Origin: Burkholderiales bacterium
Lineage (GTDB): Bacteria; Pseudomonadota; Gammaproteobacteria; Burkholderiales; SG8-41
DNA length: 9,593 nt
NCBI GenBank assembly: GCA_019746155.1
Contig: JAIESJ010000153.1
Span: 1 to 9,593 of the forward strand
Direction: 5' to 3'
Shown: piece after piece, positions 1 to 6,668 of the stretch
How the letters are laid out: every line of letters starts with the position of its first letter
Position numbering within the stretch: the first letter of the stretch is position 1
Translations under genes and position numbers: made by a program
The notes under the pieces: model-generated
Told to the model about the DNA's origin: nothing
Seen by the model: the letters and a program-made list of their open reading frames with translations, nothing else
Database searches by the model: none

Positions 1-742
1 CCCGCCAGCAGAATGCCTGGATGTATTACGGCGGCGGCCTGGAGGCCATGGCCGGTCTGTTCAAGGAGTACGGCTGCATCCAGTTTCCCGCGGGCAATAC
101 CGGCGCGCAGATGGGCGGCTGGTATCGCAAGGAAATCAAGACCCTTGCCGATCTGAAGGGCCTGAAGATGCGCATCAGCGGCATCGCCGGGCAGGTGCTG
201 GCCAAGCTCGGTGTCGTCGCCCAGCAGATCGCCGGCGGCGAGATTTATCAGGCGCTCGAGCGCGGCACGATAGACGCGGCGGAATGGGTCGGCCCCTACG
301 ATGACGAGAAGCTTGGCTTCCACAAGGTCGCCAAATACTACTATTATCCCGGCTGGTGGGAGGGCGGCCCGCAACTCTCGGCCATCGTCAACATCAAGAA
401 ATGGGAAGAACTGCCCAGGGCCTACAAGTCTGTATTCGAGGCGGCGTGCGCGGAGGCCAACATACACATGCTGGCGCGCTACGACGCCAAGAACCCGGAG
501 GCGCTCAAACGGTTGGTGGCGGGCGGGACCCAGTTGCGCCAGTTTCCGAAAGCGTGATGGAAGCGGGACAAAAGGCGGCATTCGAGCTCTACGACGAGGC
601 GGCCGCCAAAAGCCCGCACTTTGCCAGGATTTACGAAGGCTGGAAGAAGTTCCGCGCCGACCAGTTCCTGTGGTTCCGGGTTGCCGAGAGCAGCTACGAC
701 AACTTCGTGTTCACCAGCGCCGCCCAGCCAAAGAAGAAGTAG
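1..742 (+). pseudogene. dctP: TRAP transporter substrate-binding protein (DctP/TakP type), C-terminal part, frameshifted
   Basis: Periplasmic solute receptor that hands an organic acid (2-oxo acid or dicarboxylate; substrate not determinable here) to the DctQM membrane pair. The gene enters from outside the window, reading in frame from base 3 (RQQNAWMYYGGGLEAM). Family-typical segments follow: FPAGNTGAQMGGWYRKE, LKGLKMRISG, GGEIYQALERGTIDAAEWVG and YYYPGWWEGGPQLS. These resemble the TakP branch from memory. The first frame stops at 555-557 just after GGTQLRQF. The expected C-terminal helix region (ESVMEAGQKAAFELYDEAA, later YEGWKKFRADQFLWFRVAES) continues in another frame to the stop at 740-742. 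One base missing around 543-548 (a T or C) would restore one protein reading QF-S/P-ESVMEAG. No canonical -1 slippery heptamer is visible, so this is a deletion or a sequence error. The gene converges on dctM, unlike the usual same-strand dctPQM order. Family identity is firm; pseudogene status depends on sequence accuracy. Confidence 0.8.
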
Positions 743-808
743 CACGCCAATGTGATTTTTTCGCTGTGTTGCGGCAGGGCGGGTTTATCGAGCAGATTGA
801 GGGTAAAG

Positions 809-2302
809 TCATTTCCCCTCGCGCAGCATGCGTTCGATGTCGGCGGCGGCTTTGTCTTCCGGGGAACGCCCGCCGTCTTTCGGTTCGCTGCCGCCGTCCT
901 TGCTTTCTTCCGGTGACTGTTCCGGCGCCGGAATCCGGATTTCGACGCTGGAAGTGTCTTTGACCGTTCCGGCGCCGCTGATGCCCGTGACCAGCGCCGG
1001 CCAGGCGATCACGATCAGCAGCGCCACCAACTGTATGCCCACGAACGGGACGATGCCTTTGTAGATTTCACTGGTCCTGATTTCCTTCGGCGCCACGCTG
1101 CGCAGGTAGAACAGCGCGAATCCGAATGGCGGGGTGAGAAACGAGGTCTGCAGGTTCATGCCGATCATGACCGCGAACCATACCGGGTCTATGCCCATCT
1201 TGGCGGCGACCGGCGCGAGCAGCGGCAGCAGGATGAACGCGATCTCGAAGAAGTCGATGAAGAAGCCGAGCACGAAAATGAGCAGATTGACGACGACCAG
1301 GAAACCGACGGTGCCGCCCGGCACTAGGGTGAAAAGTTGCTCGACCCACAGATCGCCGTCGACCGCGCGGAACACCAGCGCAAAGACGGTCGATCCGATC
1401 AGGATGAACATCACGAAGCTCGACAGTCTGGTGGTGGATTCAAGTGCTTCGCGCAGCACCCGGTAATCGAGGCGCCGTTTGGCAAAGGCGAGGGCCAGCG
1501 CGCCCACTGCGCCCATTGCGCCGCCTTCGCTCGGGGTGGCGACGCCCATGAAGATTGAGCCCAGCACCAGAAAAATCAGCGCCAGCGGCGGCACCATGAC
1601 GAACAGCGCATGGCGGTACAGCCTCCGGTCCCTGAGTGTGCGCGCCTCGGGCGGCAGCGCCGGAGCGGCGGACGGTCTGACGATGGACACGACCAGGACA
1701 TATGCCATCAGCAGGGCGACCAGCATCAGGCCCGGCAGCATTGCCCCGGCGTATACGTCGCCGACGGGAGCGCCGAGCACGTCGGCCAGCACGATCAGCA
1801 CGATCGAAGGCGGGATGATCTGTGCCAGCGTGCCCGAGGCGCAGATGACGCCTGAGGCGAGCTGCTGCGAATAACCGTAGCGCAGCATGATCGGCAGCGA
1901 GATGAGCCCCATCGCGATCACCGAGGCGGCGATGACACCGGTGGTGGCGGCGAGCAGCGCGCCGACGAAAATCACCGCATAAGCGACACCGCCGCGTAGC
2001 GGACCGAACAGCTGACCGATGGTGTCGAGCAGGTCCTCGGCCATGCCGCTGCGCTCCAGGATCAGGCCCATGAAGGTGAAGAAGGGGATGGCGAGCAGCA
2101 GCGGGTTGGCCATGATGCCGTAGATGCGTTGCGGCAGGGCCTGCAGCAGTTCGGGCTGCAGCAGGCCGAGTTCGAAGCCGGCGAAGGCGAACAACAGGCC
2201 GTTGGCGGCAAGCGCGAAGGCGACCGGATAGCCGAGCAGCAGAAAGACGGCGAGCCCCGCGAACATGAGCGGGGCCATCAGTTCGAAAGCCATATTAGTC
2301 AT
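809..2302 (-). CDS. dctM: TRAP transporter large permease subunit DctM
   Basis: Large integral membrane subunit of a tripartite ATP-independent periplasmic transporter. It is the ion-coupled translocation channel working with DctQ and a periplasmic receptor. The 497-residue protein is almost entirely hydrophobic helices up to about residue 440. It carries family-typical stretches such as NPLLLAIPFFTFMGLILERS, ASGTLAQIIPPSIVLIVLAD and LQTSFLTPPFGFALFYLRS. Residues from about 440 to 497 form a hydrophilic, charged, low-complexity tail with repeated KDGG and SPE motifs, which is longer than I expect for the family. Two ATGs compete at the start (residues 1 and 4, at 2302 and 2293) and neither has a recognisable ribosome binding site. 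A heptamer repeat array begins one base upstream of the first ATG. The gene lies 63 bases after dctQ and is probably co-transcribed with it. Family assignment is very secure; the exact start is not. Confidence 0.93.
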   Translation of the reverse strand: MTNMAFELMAPLMFAGLAVFLLLGYPVAFALAANGLLFAFAGFELGLLQPELLQALPQRIYGIMANPLLLAIPFFTFMGLILERSGMAEDLLDTIGQLFGPLRGGVAYAVIFVGALLAATTGVIAASVIAMGLISLPIMLRYGYSQQLASGVICASGTLAQIIPPSIVLIVLADVLGAPVGDVYAGAMLPGLMLVALLMAYVLVVSIVRPSAAPALPPEARTLRDRRLYRHALFVMVPPLALIFLVLGSIFMGVATPSEGGAMGAVGALALAFAKRRLDYRVLREALESTTRLSSFVMFILIGSTVFALVFRAVDGDLWVEQLFTLVPGGTVGFLVVVNLLIFVLGFFIDFFEIAFILLPLLAPVAAKMGIDPVWFAVMIGMNLQTSFLTPPFGFALFYLRSVAPKEIRTSEIYKGIVPFVGIQLVALLIVIAWPALVTGISGAGTVKDTSSVEIRIPAPEQSPEESKDGGSEPKDGGRSPEDKAAADIERMLREGK

Positions 2303-2303
2303 C

Positions 2304-2345
2304 GATAAGCGGTAAGCCGTAAGCGGTGAGCGGTGAACCGTGAGG
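2304..2345. repeat. Heptamer array, six units, upstream of dctM
   Basis: Six consecutive 7-mers on the + strand: GATAAGC, GGTAAGC, CGTAAGC, GGTGAGC, GGTGAAC, CGTGAGG. All keep TAA or TGA at positions 3-5. The array ends one base from the dctM ATG and forms the distal, inverted half of the dctQ/dctM cassette. Its GGTGAGC units can pair with the GCTCAC of the 2363-2383 array. Confidence 0.8.
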
Positions 2346-2362
2346 TAGGCCCGGTCTTATTC

Positions 2363-2383
2363 TGCTCACTGCTCACTGCTCAC
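2363..2383. repeat. Heptamer array, three perfect units, at the 3' end of dctQ
   Basis: Three perfect TGCTCAC units (GTGAGCA on the coding strand). They encode the last residues of DctQ, and the last unit supplies its TGA. A 17-base spacer (2346-2362) separates this array from the oppositely oriented six-unit array before dctM. Confidence 0.85.
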
Positions 2384-2887
2384 CTTTGATTCAAAAAGAT
2401 AGGCGATGCGCTTGATGGTTTCGGAGAGGCCCTGCAGGATCAGCAGCAGGAACGCGAACGGCACCACGAATTTGATCGGCCAGCGCGCCAGTCCTCCCGC
2501 GTCGCTCGATATTTCATTGATGCGGTAGGACTCGAGGAACGCGCTCCAGCCGTACCAGAAAACGATGGCGCACACCGGCAGTAGCATGAACAACCCGCCG
2601 AACACGTCTAGCCATGCCTGCGTGCGCCGCGACAGGCGGCCGGAGACGAGGTCGATGCGCACGTGCGCGTTGTGTTTCAGCGTATAGCCGGCGGCCCCCA
2701 GGAACACGATCGAGTAGAGATACCACTGGATTTCGAGGTAGGCATTGGAACTCAGATTGAAGCCGTAACGTGCCACGGCGTTTCCGGCGCTGATCAGCAC
2801 GCAAGCGAGGATCAGCCAGTGGGTGAAACGGCCGACGCCTTCATTAAGCGCGTCGATCAGGCGCGACAGTGCCAGAAAAACTTTCAT
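2366..2887 (-). CDS. dctQ: TRAP transporter small permease subunit DctQ
   Basis: Small membrane subunit of the TRAP transporter, partner of DctM. The 173-residue protein has four hydrophobic segments: about residues 18-40, 50-70, 93-115 and 137-160. This matches the usual DctQ topology, and the motif ISAGNAVARYGFNLSSNAYLEIQW fits the family in shortened form (RYGFNLSSNAYLEIQW). The ATG at 2885-2887 is supported by a strong AAGGAG site at 2893-2898 on the - strand. The last residues (VSSEQ) and the TGA stop are encoded by three tandem copies of the heptamer GTGAGCA, so the repeat array sets the end of this protein. The gene is followed by dctM on the same strand and reads divergently from glyA. 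Confidence 0.9.
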   Translation of the reverse strand: MKVFLALSRLIDALNEGVGRFTHWLILACVLISAGNAVARYGFNLSSNAYLEIQWYLYSIVFLGAAGYTLKHNAHVRIDLVSGRLSRRTQAWLDVFGGLFMLLPVCAIVFWYGWSAFLESYRINEISSDAGGLARWPIKFVVPFAFLLLILQGLSETIKRIAYLFESKVSSEQ

Positions 2888-2892
2888 GCTTT

Positions 2893-2898
2893 CTCCTT
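2893..2898 (-). promoter_or_regulatory. Ribosome binding site of dctQ
   Basis: AAGGAG on the - strand, five bases upstream of the ATG at 2885-2887. It is one of only two strong Shine-Dalgarno sites seen in the window and fixes the dctQ start. Confidence 0.8.
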
Positions 2899-2937
2899 GG
2901 CCGCGGTTTTTTGGGGCCGCTTATTGCATGGACCCCC

Positions 2938-2967
2938 ATCATACGTGGCAACCCGGGCGCCGCGCAA
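2938..2967 (-). promoter_or_regulatory. Candidate promoter for dctQM
   Basis: On the - strand, TTGCGC (2962-2967) and TATGAT (2938-2943) are separated by 18 bases, about 50 bases upstream of the dctQ start. The -10 matches TATAAT at five of six positions; the -35 matches weakly, at three of six. Transcription would start near 2931. The two palindromes at 2987-3030 lie upstream of the -35, where an activator could bind. Judged by eye only. Confidence 0.4.
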
Positions 2968-2986
2968 AGACACGGGTTCGCAGCGC

Positions 2987-3030
2987 GTGTCGCGACAGTC
3001 GCTCCGGGATGATGAAGTGTCGACAGTCGC
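2987..3030. repeat. Paired palindromic direct repeat, candidate operator
   Basis: Two related copies, GTGTCGCGACAGTCGC (2987-3002) and GTGTCGACAGTCGC (3017-3030), differ only by a CG pair. Each contains a perfect palindrome (TGTCGCGACA at 2988-2997, TGTCGACA at 3018-3025) followed by GTCGC. The palindrome centres are 29 bases apart, not far from three helical turns. They sit between the candidate dctQ and glyA promoters, so a regulator bound here could act on either. No regulator gene is in the window, and I do not recognise the motif as a named operator. Confidence 0.4.
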
Positions 3031-3100
3031 GGTGCCGAGAATTCGTGCCCGGCCTTGTTTCCGCGGGCGGTATTCATGGGCGACCGGCCGGTGTTAAGCA

Positions 3101-3109
3101 TGGTAAAAT
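3101..3109 (+). promoter_or_regulatory. Extended -10 element of the likely glyA promoter
   Basis: TGGTAAAAT gives an extended -10 (TG, one base, TAAAAT). No good -35 is visible at 16-18 bases upstream, which fits an extended -10 promoter. Transcription would start near 3115-3117, giving a leader of about 25 bases before the ATG at 3140. That leaves little room for a riboswitch. Confidence 0.45.
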
Positions 3110-3139
3110 CAACAATTTACGCGACCGGACCCCAGCCTC

Positions 3140-4387
3140 ATGTATTCTCGCAAAGATACCATTGAAAGTTTCGATCCCGAACTCTGGCATGCCGTCGAGC
3201 AGGAGCGTCGGCGCCAGGAGGAACACATCGAGCTAATCGCATCGGAAAACTACGCCAGTCCGCGCGTGATGCAGGCCCAGGGTTCGGTGCTGACCAACAA
3301 GTACGCCGAGGGCTATCCGGGCAAGCGCTATTACGGCGGCTGCGAATACGTCGATATCGCGGAGCAACTTGCGATTGACCGCGCCAGGAAACTTTTTCGC
3401 GCCGGCTATGCCAACGTGCAGCCGCATTCCGGTGCGCAGGCCAACCATGCGATATTCGCGGCGGCGCTGCATCCCGGCGACACCATACTCGGCATGGCGC
3501 TCGACGCCGGCGGGCACCTTACCCACGGCTCCCCGGTCAATATCAGCGGACGCAACTACGATGCGGTGGCCTACGGTGTTGATCCGGAAACCGGGGAAAT
3601 CGATTATGCCGAGATTGAGGAACTCGCTCACGTCAGAAAGCCCAAACTCATCGTTGCCGGTGCTTCGGCCTATTCGCGGGTGATCGACTGGAAACGCTTC
3701 CGTGCCATTGCCGATCGCGTCGGCGCGCTGCTGATGGCCGACATCGCGCATTACGCCGGCCTGATCGCCGCCGGGCTTTACCCCAGTCCGGTCGGCATCG
3801 CGGATTTCGTGACCAGCACCACCCACAAGACGCTGCGCGGGCCGCGCGGCGGCCTGATACTTGCCAATGCCGAGCACGAGAAAATACTTAACTCGGCAAT
3901 CTTCCCCGGCACCCAGGGCGGGCCGTTGATGCATGTCATTGCGGCCAAGGCGGTCGCCTTCAAGGAAGCGATGACCCACGAGTTCAAGCTTTATCAGGAG
4001 CAGGTGCTGGACAACGCGCGGGTGATGGCGAAGGTGCTGCAGGAGCGCGGGTTGCGCATTGTTTCTGGGCGCACCGACTGCCATATGTTCCTGGTCGATT
4101 TGCGCGGCAAACTGACCGGGCGTGAGGCGGAAGCGGCGCTCGGACGCGCGCATATCACCGTCAACAAGAACTCGGTGCCCAACGATCCGCAGAAGCCGAT
4201 GGTGACCAGCGGCATCCGCATCGGGTCGCCGGCGATGACGACACGCGGCTTCAAGGAGCACGAAGCCGAAGTGCTCGCCAACCTGATCGCCGACGTGCTC
4301 GATGCGCCGTATGACGACAAAGTGATCAAGCACGTGATGAGCGAGGTGAAGAAGCTGTGCGACAAGTTCCCCGTCTATGGACAGTGA
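3140..4387 (+). CDS. glyA: Serine hydroxymethyltransferase
   Basis: Cytosolic PLP enzyme interconverting serine plus tetrahydrofolate with glycine plus 5,10-methylene-tetrahydrofolate, the main source of one-carbon units. At 415 residues it is close to the E. coli enzyme (417). Hallmarks are visible: ELIASENYASPRVM near residues 31-44, NKYAEGYPGKRYYGG (53-67), the PLP-contacting Asp201 and His204 in MADIAHYAGL, and the Schiff-base Lys230 in TTHKTLRGPRGG. The C-terminus (CDKFPVYGQ) is of normal family form. The ATG at 3140 gives the full-length N-terminus, although no clear ribosome binding site precedes it. The TGA stop is the first TGA of a GTGAGGC heptamer pair. The gene heads the nrdR-rib-nusB cluster, a common arrangement in beta- and gammaproteobacteria. 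Confidence 0.98.
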   Translation: MYSRKDTIESFDPELWHAVEQERRRQEEHIELIASENYASPRVMQAQGSVLTNKYAEGYPGKRYYGGCEYVDIAEQLAIDRARKLFRAGYANVQPHSGAQANHAIFAAALHPGDTILGMALDAGGHLTHGSPVNISGRNYDAVAYGVDPETGEIDYAEIEELAHVRKPKLIVAGASAYSRVIDWKRFRAIADRVGALLMADIAHYAGLIAAGLYPSPVGIADFVTSTTHKTLRGPRGGLILANAEHEKILNSAIFPGTQGGPLMHVIAAKAVAFKEAMTHEFKLYQEQVLDNARVMAKVLQERGLRIVSGRTDCHMFLVDLRGKLTGREAEAALGRAHITVNKNSVPNDPQKPMVTSGIRIGSPAMTTRGFKEHEAEVLANLIADVLDAPYDDKVIKHVMSEVKKLCDKFPVYGQ

Positions 4388-4449
4388 GGCGTGAGGCGAA
4401 ATTCGGGGAGGGGTTTTTGCTCCTCTTCCCTCACCCCTCATCCCTCACG
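4384..4449. repeat. Heptamer cassette between glyA and nrdR (array, hairpin, inverted array)
   Basis: Two GTGAGGC units (4384-4397) contain the glyA stop. Three inverted units, CCTCACC, CCTCATC and CCTCACG (4429-4449), end five bases before the nrdR ATG. TGAGGCGTGAGG (4385-4396) pairs with CCTCACCCCTCA (4429-4440) at 11 of 12 positions. Inside that stem, GGGGAG (4405-4410) can pair with CTCCTC (4420-4425) around a nine-base loop. No T-tract follows, so it does not look like an intrinsic terminator on the + strand. nrdR has no other recognisable ribosome binding site. Confidence 0.75.
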
Positions 4450-4454
4450 AAAAC

Positions 4455-4922
4455 ATGAAATGCCCGTTCTGCAAATCCGACGACACCCAGGTGATCGACT
4501 CGAGGGTGAGCGACGACGGCGAAAGCATCCGCCGCCGCCGGCGCTGCGCGGGCTGCAACAAGCGCTTTACCACTTATGAAACAGTCGAGCTGCGCATGCC
4601 GCAGGTCGTCAAGCAGGACGGCAGCCGCACCGAATTCGATCTCGACAAGCTGCGCACCAGTTTCATGCGTGCTCTGCACAAGCGGCCGGTGCCGACGCAG
4701 ATGGTCGACGAGGCGGTCGCGACCATCACCCAGGACGTGCTTTCGCTCGGCGAACGGGAAATCCCGTCGCGCCGCATCGGCGAGATGGTGATGCGCGCGC
4801 TGCACAAGCTCGACCAGGTCGCCTATATCCGCTTTGCCTCGGTCTACAGGAGCTTCCAGGGCATAGACGATTTCCAGGACGCGATCAAGGAAGTGCAGAA
4901 GCCGGCCTCCGGCAAGAAATGA
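4455..4922 (+). CDS. nrdR: Transcriptional repressor NrdR
   Basis: ATP/dATP-sensing repressor of ribonucleotide reductase genes. The 155-residue protein is the usual length. The N-terminal zinc ribbon has Cys3 and Cys6 (MKCPFCKSDDTQVIDSR) and Cys31 and Cys34 (RRRRCAGCNKRFTTYE). The ATP-cone domain follows from about residue 48 (MPQVVKQDGSRTEFDLDKL) and runs to FASVYRSFQGIDDF near residue 135. The ATG at 4455 gives the canonical MKCPFC start. It lies five bases after a heptamer repeat cassette, without a recognisable ribosome binding site. Placement between glyA and ribD is a familiar proteobacterial order. Very secure. Confidence 0.97.
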   Translation: MKCPFCKSDDTQVIDSRVSDDGESIRRRRRCAGCNKRFTTYETVELRMPQVVKQDGSRTEFDLDKLRTSFMRALHKRPVPTQMVDEAVATITQDVLSLGEREIPSRRIGEMVMRALHKLDQVAYIRFASVYRSFQGIDDFQDAIKEVQKPASGKK

Positions 4923-4946
4923 CTGTGGGGAAAAGTCAAAGGCATT

Positions 4947-4964
4947 GACGCGAAGGACGCGAAG
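4947..4964. repeat. Tandem 9-mer GACGCGAAG x2 before ribD
   Basis: Two perfect adjacent copies of GACGCGAAG (4947-4955 and 4956-4964) end four bases before the ribD ATG. The purine-rich GAAGG and GAAG inside the units are the only ribosome-binding-like sequences here, so the repeat may double as the ribD translation signal. Unlike the heptamer cassettes there is no inverted arm. Confidence 0.6.
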
Positions 4965-4968
4965 TCCG

Positions 4969-6060
4969 ATGTTCAGCGAAGCTGATTACCGATTCATGGC
5001 GCGGGCGCTGCAGCTGGCGCGGCGCGGCCTGTATACCACCGCGCCCAATCCGCGGGTGGGGTGTATTGTCGTGCGTGACGGAAAAATAGTGGGCGAGGGC
5101 TGGCACGAAAAGGCCGGCGCGCCGCACGCCGAGGTCAATGCGCTTGCCGCTGCCGGAGCGCGGGCTGCAGGCGCGACGGTTTACGTAGCGCTCGAACCCT
5201 GCGCGCATCACGGCCGCACGCCGCCCTGCGCCGAGGCCCTGATCGCGGCCAACGTCGCGCGCGTCGTGGCCGCCATGCCGGACCCGAATCCGCTGGTGGC
5301 GGGCAAGGGACTGGCGGCGTTGAAGGAGGCAGGGATCGCCGCCGAGTCCGGCGTGCTCGAGAATGAAGCGCGTGAACTCAATGTCGGATTCGTCGCGCGC
5401 ATGACGCGCGGCCGGCCGTGGGTCAGGATGAAACTCGCGGCAAGCCTGGACGGCAAGACCGCGCTCCTGAATGGCAGGAGCCAATGGATCACCGGCGCCG
5501 CGGCGCGCCGTGACGGGCATGCGTGGCGCGCCCGCGCCTGCGCGGTGCTGACCGGCATCGGCACCGTCAGGGACGACGATCCGCAGCTCACGGTGCGTGC
5601 GGTCGCCACCCCGCGCCAGCCGCTGCGCGTCATCGTGGACAGCAGGCTGGAGACGCCGCCCGCCGCAAAAGTGCTGGCCGGCGGCGGCGTGCTGGTGGCA
5701 GCGGCCGTGAAGGACGACGCCAGGATGCGTGTGCTGCGGGATCAAGGCGCGGAGATTGTCGTGCTGCCGAATGCCGCGGGCAAGGTTGAGCTGGGCGATT
5801 TGATGCGGGAGCTCGCGCGTCGCGAGATCAATGAAGTGCATGTCGAAGCCGGGTTCAAGTTGAACGGCTCGTTGCTGGGAGAGGGATTCGTGGACGAGCT
5901 GGTGATTTATCTGGCGCCCCACCTCATCGGCGACGCCGCGCGCGGCATGTTTCATCTGCCGCAACTTGATGATTTAAGCGGTCGTCGTGGGCTCAAGATC
6001 CATGATTTGCGCATGGTGGGCGGCGATATCCGCGTGATTGCGCGGCCCGCCAACGTATAA
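4969..6060 (+). CDS. ribD: Bifunctional riboflavin deaminase/reductase RibD
   Basis: Catalyses the second and third steps of riboflavin synthesis: deamination of the diaminopyrimidinone, then NADPH-dependent reduction of the ribosyl side chain. In this 363-residue reading the N-terminal deaminase has the zinc motif His53-Ala-Glu55 and Pro77-Cys78...Cys87 (APHAEVNAL, EPCAHHGRTPPC). The reductase domain starts near residue 150 (PWVRMKLAASLDGKTAL, with SQWITG) and ends with HLIGDAARGMF. I place the start at ATG 4969 (MFSEADYRFMARAL), which matches the family N-terminus. An in-frame TTG at 4945 would only add residues encoded by the 9-mer repeat. The stop overlaps the ribE ATG by one base (TAATG), indicating translational coupling. 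Both domains appear intact. Confidence 0.96.
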   Translation: MFSEADYRFMARALQLARRGLYTTAPNPRVGCIVVRDGKIVGEGWHEKAGAPHAEVNALAAAGARAAGATVYVALEPCAHHGRTPPCAEALIAANVARVVAAMPDPNPLVAGKGLAALKEAGIAAESGVLENEARELNVGFVARMTRGRPWVRMKLAASLDGKTALLNGRSQWITGAAARRDGHAWRARACAVLTGIGTVRDDDPQLTVRAVATPRQPLRVIVDSRLETPPAAKVLAGGGVLVAAAVKDDARMRVLRDQGAEIVVLPNAAGKVELGDLMRELARREINEVHVEAGFKLNGSLLGEGFVDELVIYLAPHLIGDAARGMFHLPQLDDLSGRRGLKIHDLRMVGGDIRVIARPANV

Positions 6061-6653
6061 TGTTTACAGGAATCATCACCGCCGTAGGCCGGATCGCCGA
6101 TGCACAGCCGGCACCGGGCGGCTTGAGACTGGCCGTCGACGCCGGCGGCATGCCGCTCGACGATGTCGCGGTCGGCGACAGCATCGCGGTCAATGGCGTG
6201 TGTCTGACGGTGATTGCGTTGCGCCCGGACGGGTTCGAAGCGGACGTATCGCAGGAGACGCTCAATTGCACCGCGGGCTTTGCCAAAGACGCGAGTGTCA
6301 ATCTGGAGAAGGCGTTGCGCCTGTCGGACCGGCTGAGCGGGCATCTGGTGAGCGGCCACGTTGACGGCGTTGGCGAAGTCAGGCGTGTCGACAAGGTCGG
6401 CGACAACCGGCTGCTCACCGTCACCGCGCCGCGTGAACTGGCGAAATACATCGCGCGCAAGGGCTCGGTTGCGGTCAACGGCGTGAGCCTCACGGTGAAC
6501 GAAGTGGATGGCGTCGAGTTCACGGTCAACCTGATTCCGCATACGCTGCAGGCGACGAACCTGCGGTTGTCGGAAGCCGGCGACCGCGTCAATCTCGAGG
6601 CCGACATGCTGGCGCGCTACGCCGAGCGCTTGCGGCAGTTCGATGCTTGCTGA
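6060..6653 (+). CDS. ribE: Riboflavin synthase alpha chain
   Basis: Converts two 6,7-dimethyl-8-ribityllumazine molecules into riboflavin and a pyrimidine that RibH reuses. The 197-residue protein shows the expected duplicated barrel. It starts MFTGIIT, with NGVCLTV at residues 45-51 (Cys48) in the first half. The second half carries GHLVSGHVDGVG (94-105) and NGVSLTVNEV (140-149). The ATG at 6060 overlaps the ribD TAA, so translation is probably coupled and no separate ribosome binding site is needed. ribBX follows after 15 bases. Some naming schemes call this gene ribC. Confidence 0.97.
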   Translation: MFTGIITAVGRIADAQPAPGGLRLAVDAGGMPLDDVAVGDSIAVNGVCLTVIALRPDGFEADVSQETLNCTAGFAKDASVNLEKALRLSDRLSGHLVSGHVDGVGEVRRVDKVGDNRLLTVTAPRELAKYIARKGSVAVNGVSLTVNEVDGVEFTVNLIPHTLQATNLRLSEAGDRVNLEADMLARYAERLRQFDAC

Positions 6654-6668
6654 GAGAATTTCGAAAAA

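Noticed and set aside
540..560. Programmed -1 frameshifting in dctP
   Set aside because: No X_XXY_YYZ slippery heptamer in the reading frame; a simple missing base explains the frame change better.
743..808. Bidirectional terminator between dctP and dctM
   Set aside because: There is a T run at 756-761 but no stem immediately before it, and no stem followed by T on the other strand.
2304..2383. CRISPR array
   Set aside because: Units are 7 bp and directly adjacent with no unique spacers.
2899..2920. Hairpin GCGG/CCGC just upstream of the dctQ ribosome binding site
   Set aside because: The stem is only four base pairs around a ten-base loop in a very GC-rich stretch, which is expected by chance.
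3005..3139. Glycine riboswitch upstream of glyA
   Set aside because: No tandem aptamer-like conserved cores are visible, and the candidate promoter leaves a leader of only about 25 bases.
3233..4441. 402-codon open frame on the - strand opposite glyA
   Set aside because: Mirror frame of glyA codons; no recognisable domains and no ribosome binding site, while glyA has all catalytic residues.
4945..4968. TTG start eight codons upstream for ribD
   Set aside because: The extra residues (TTRRTRSP-like) are just the translated 9-mer repeat; family N-termini match the ATG at 4969.
4923..4968. FMN riboswitch ahead of the riboflavin genes
   Set aside because: The gap is 46 bases, far too short, and no RFN-type conserved segments are seen before ribD, ribE, ribBX or ribH.
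4936..5964. 342-codon open frame on the - strand opposite ribD
   Set aside because: Antisense to an intact ribD; composition is that of a shadow frame.
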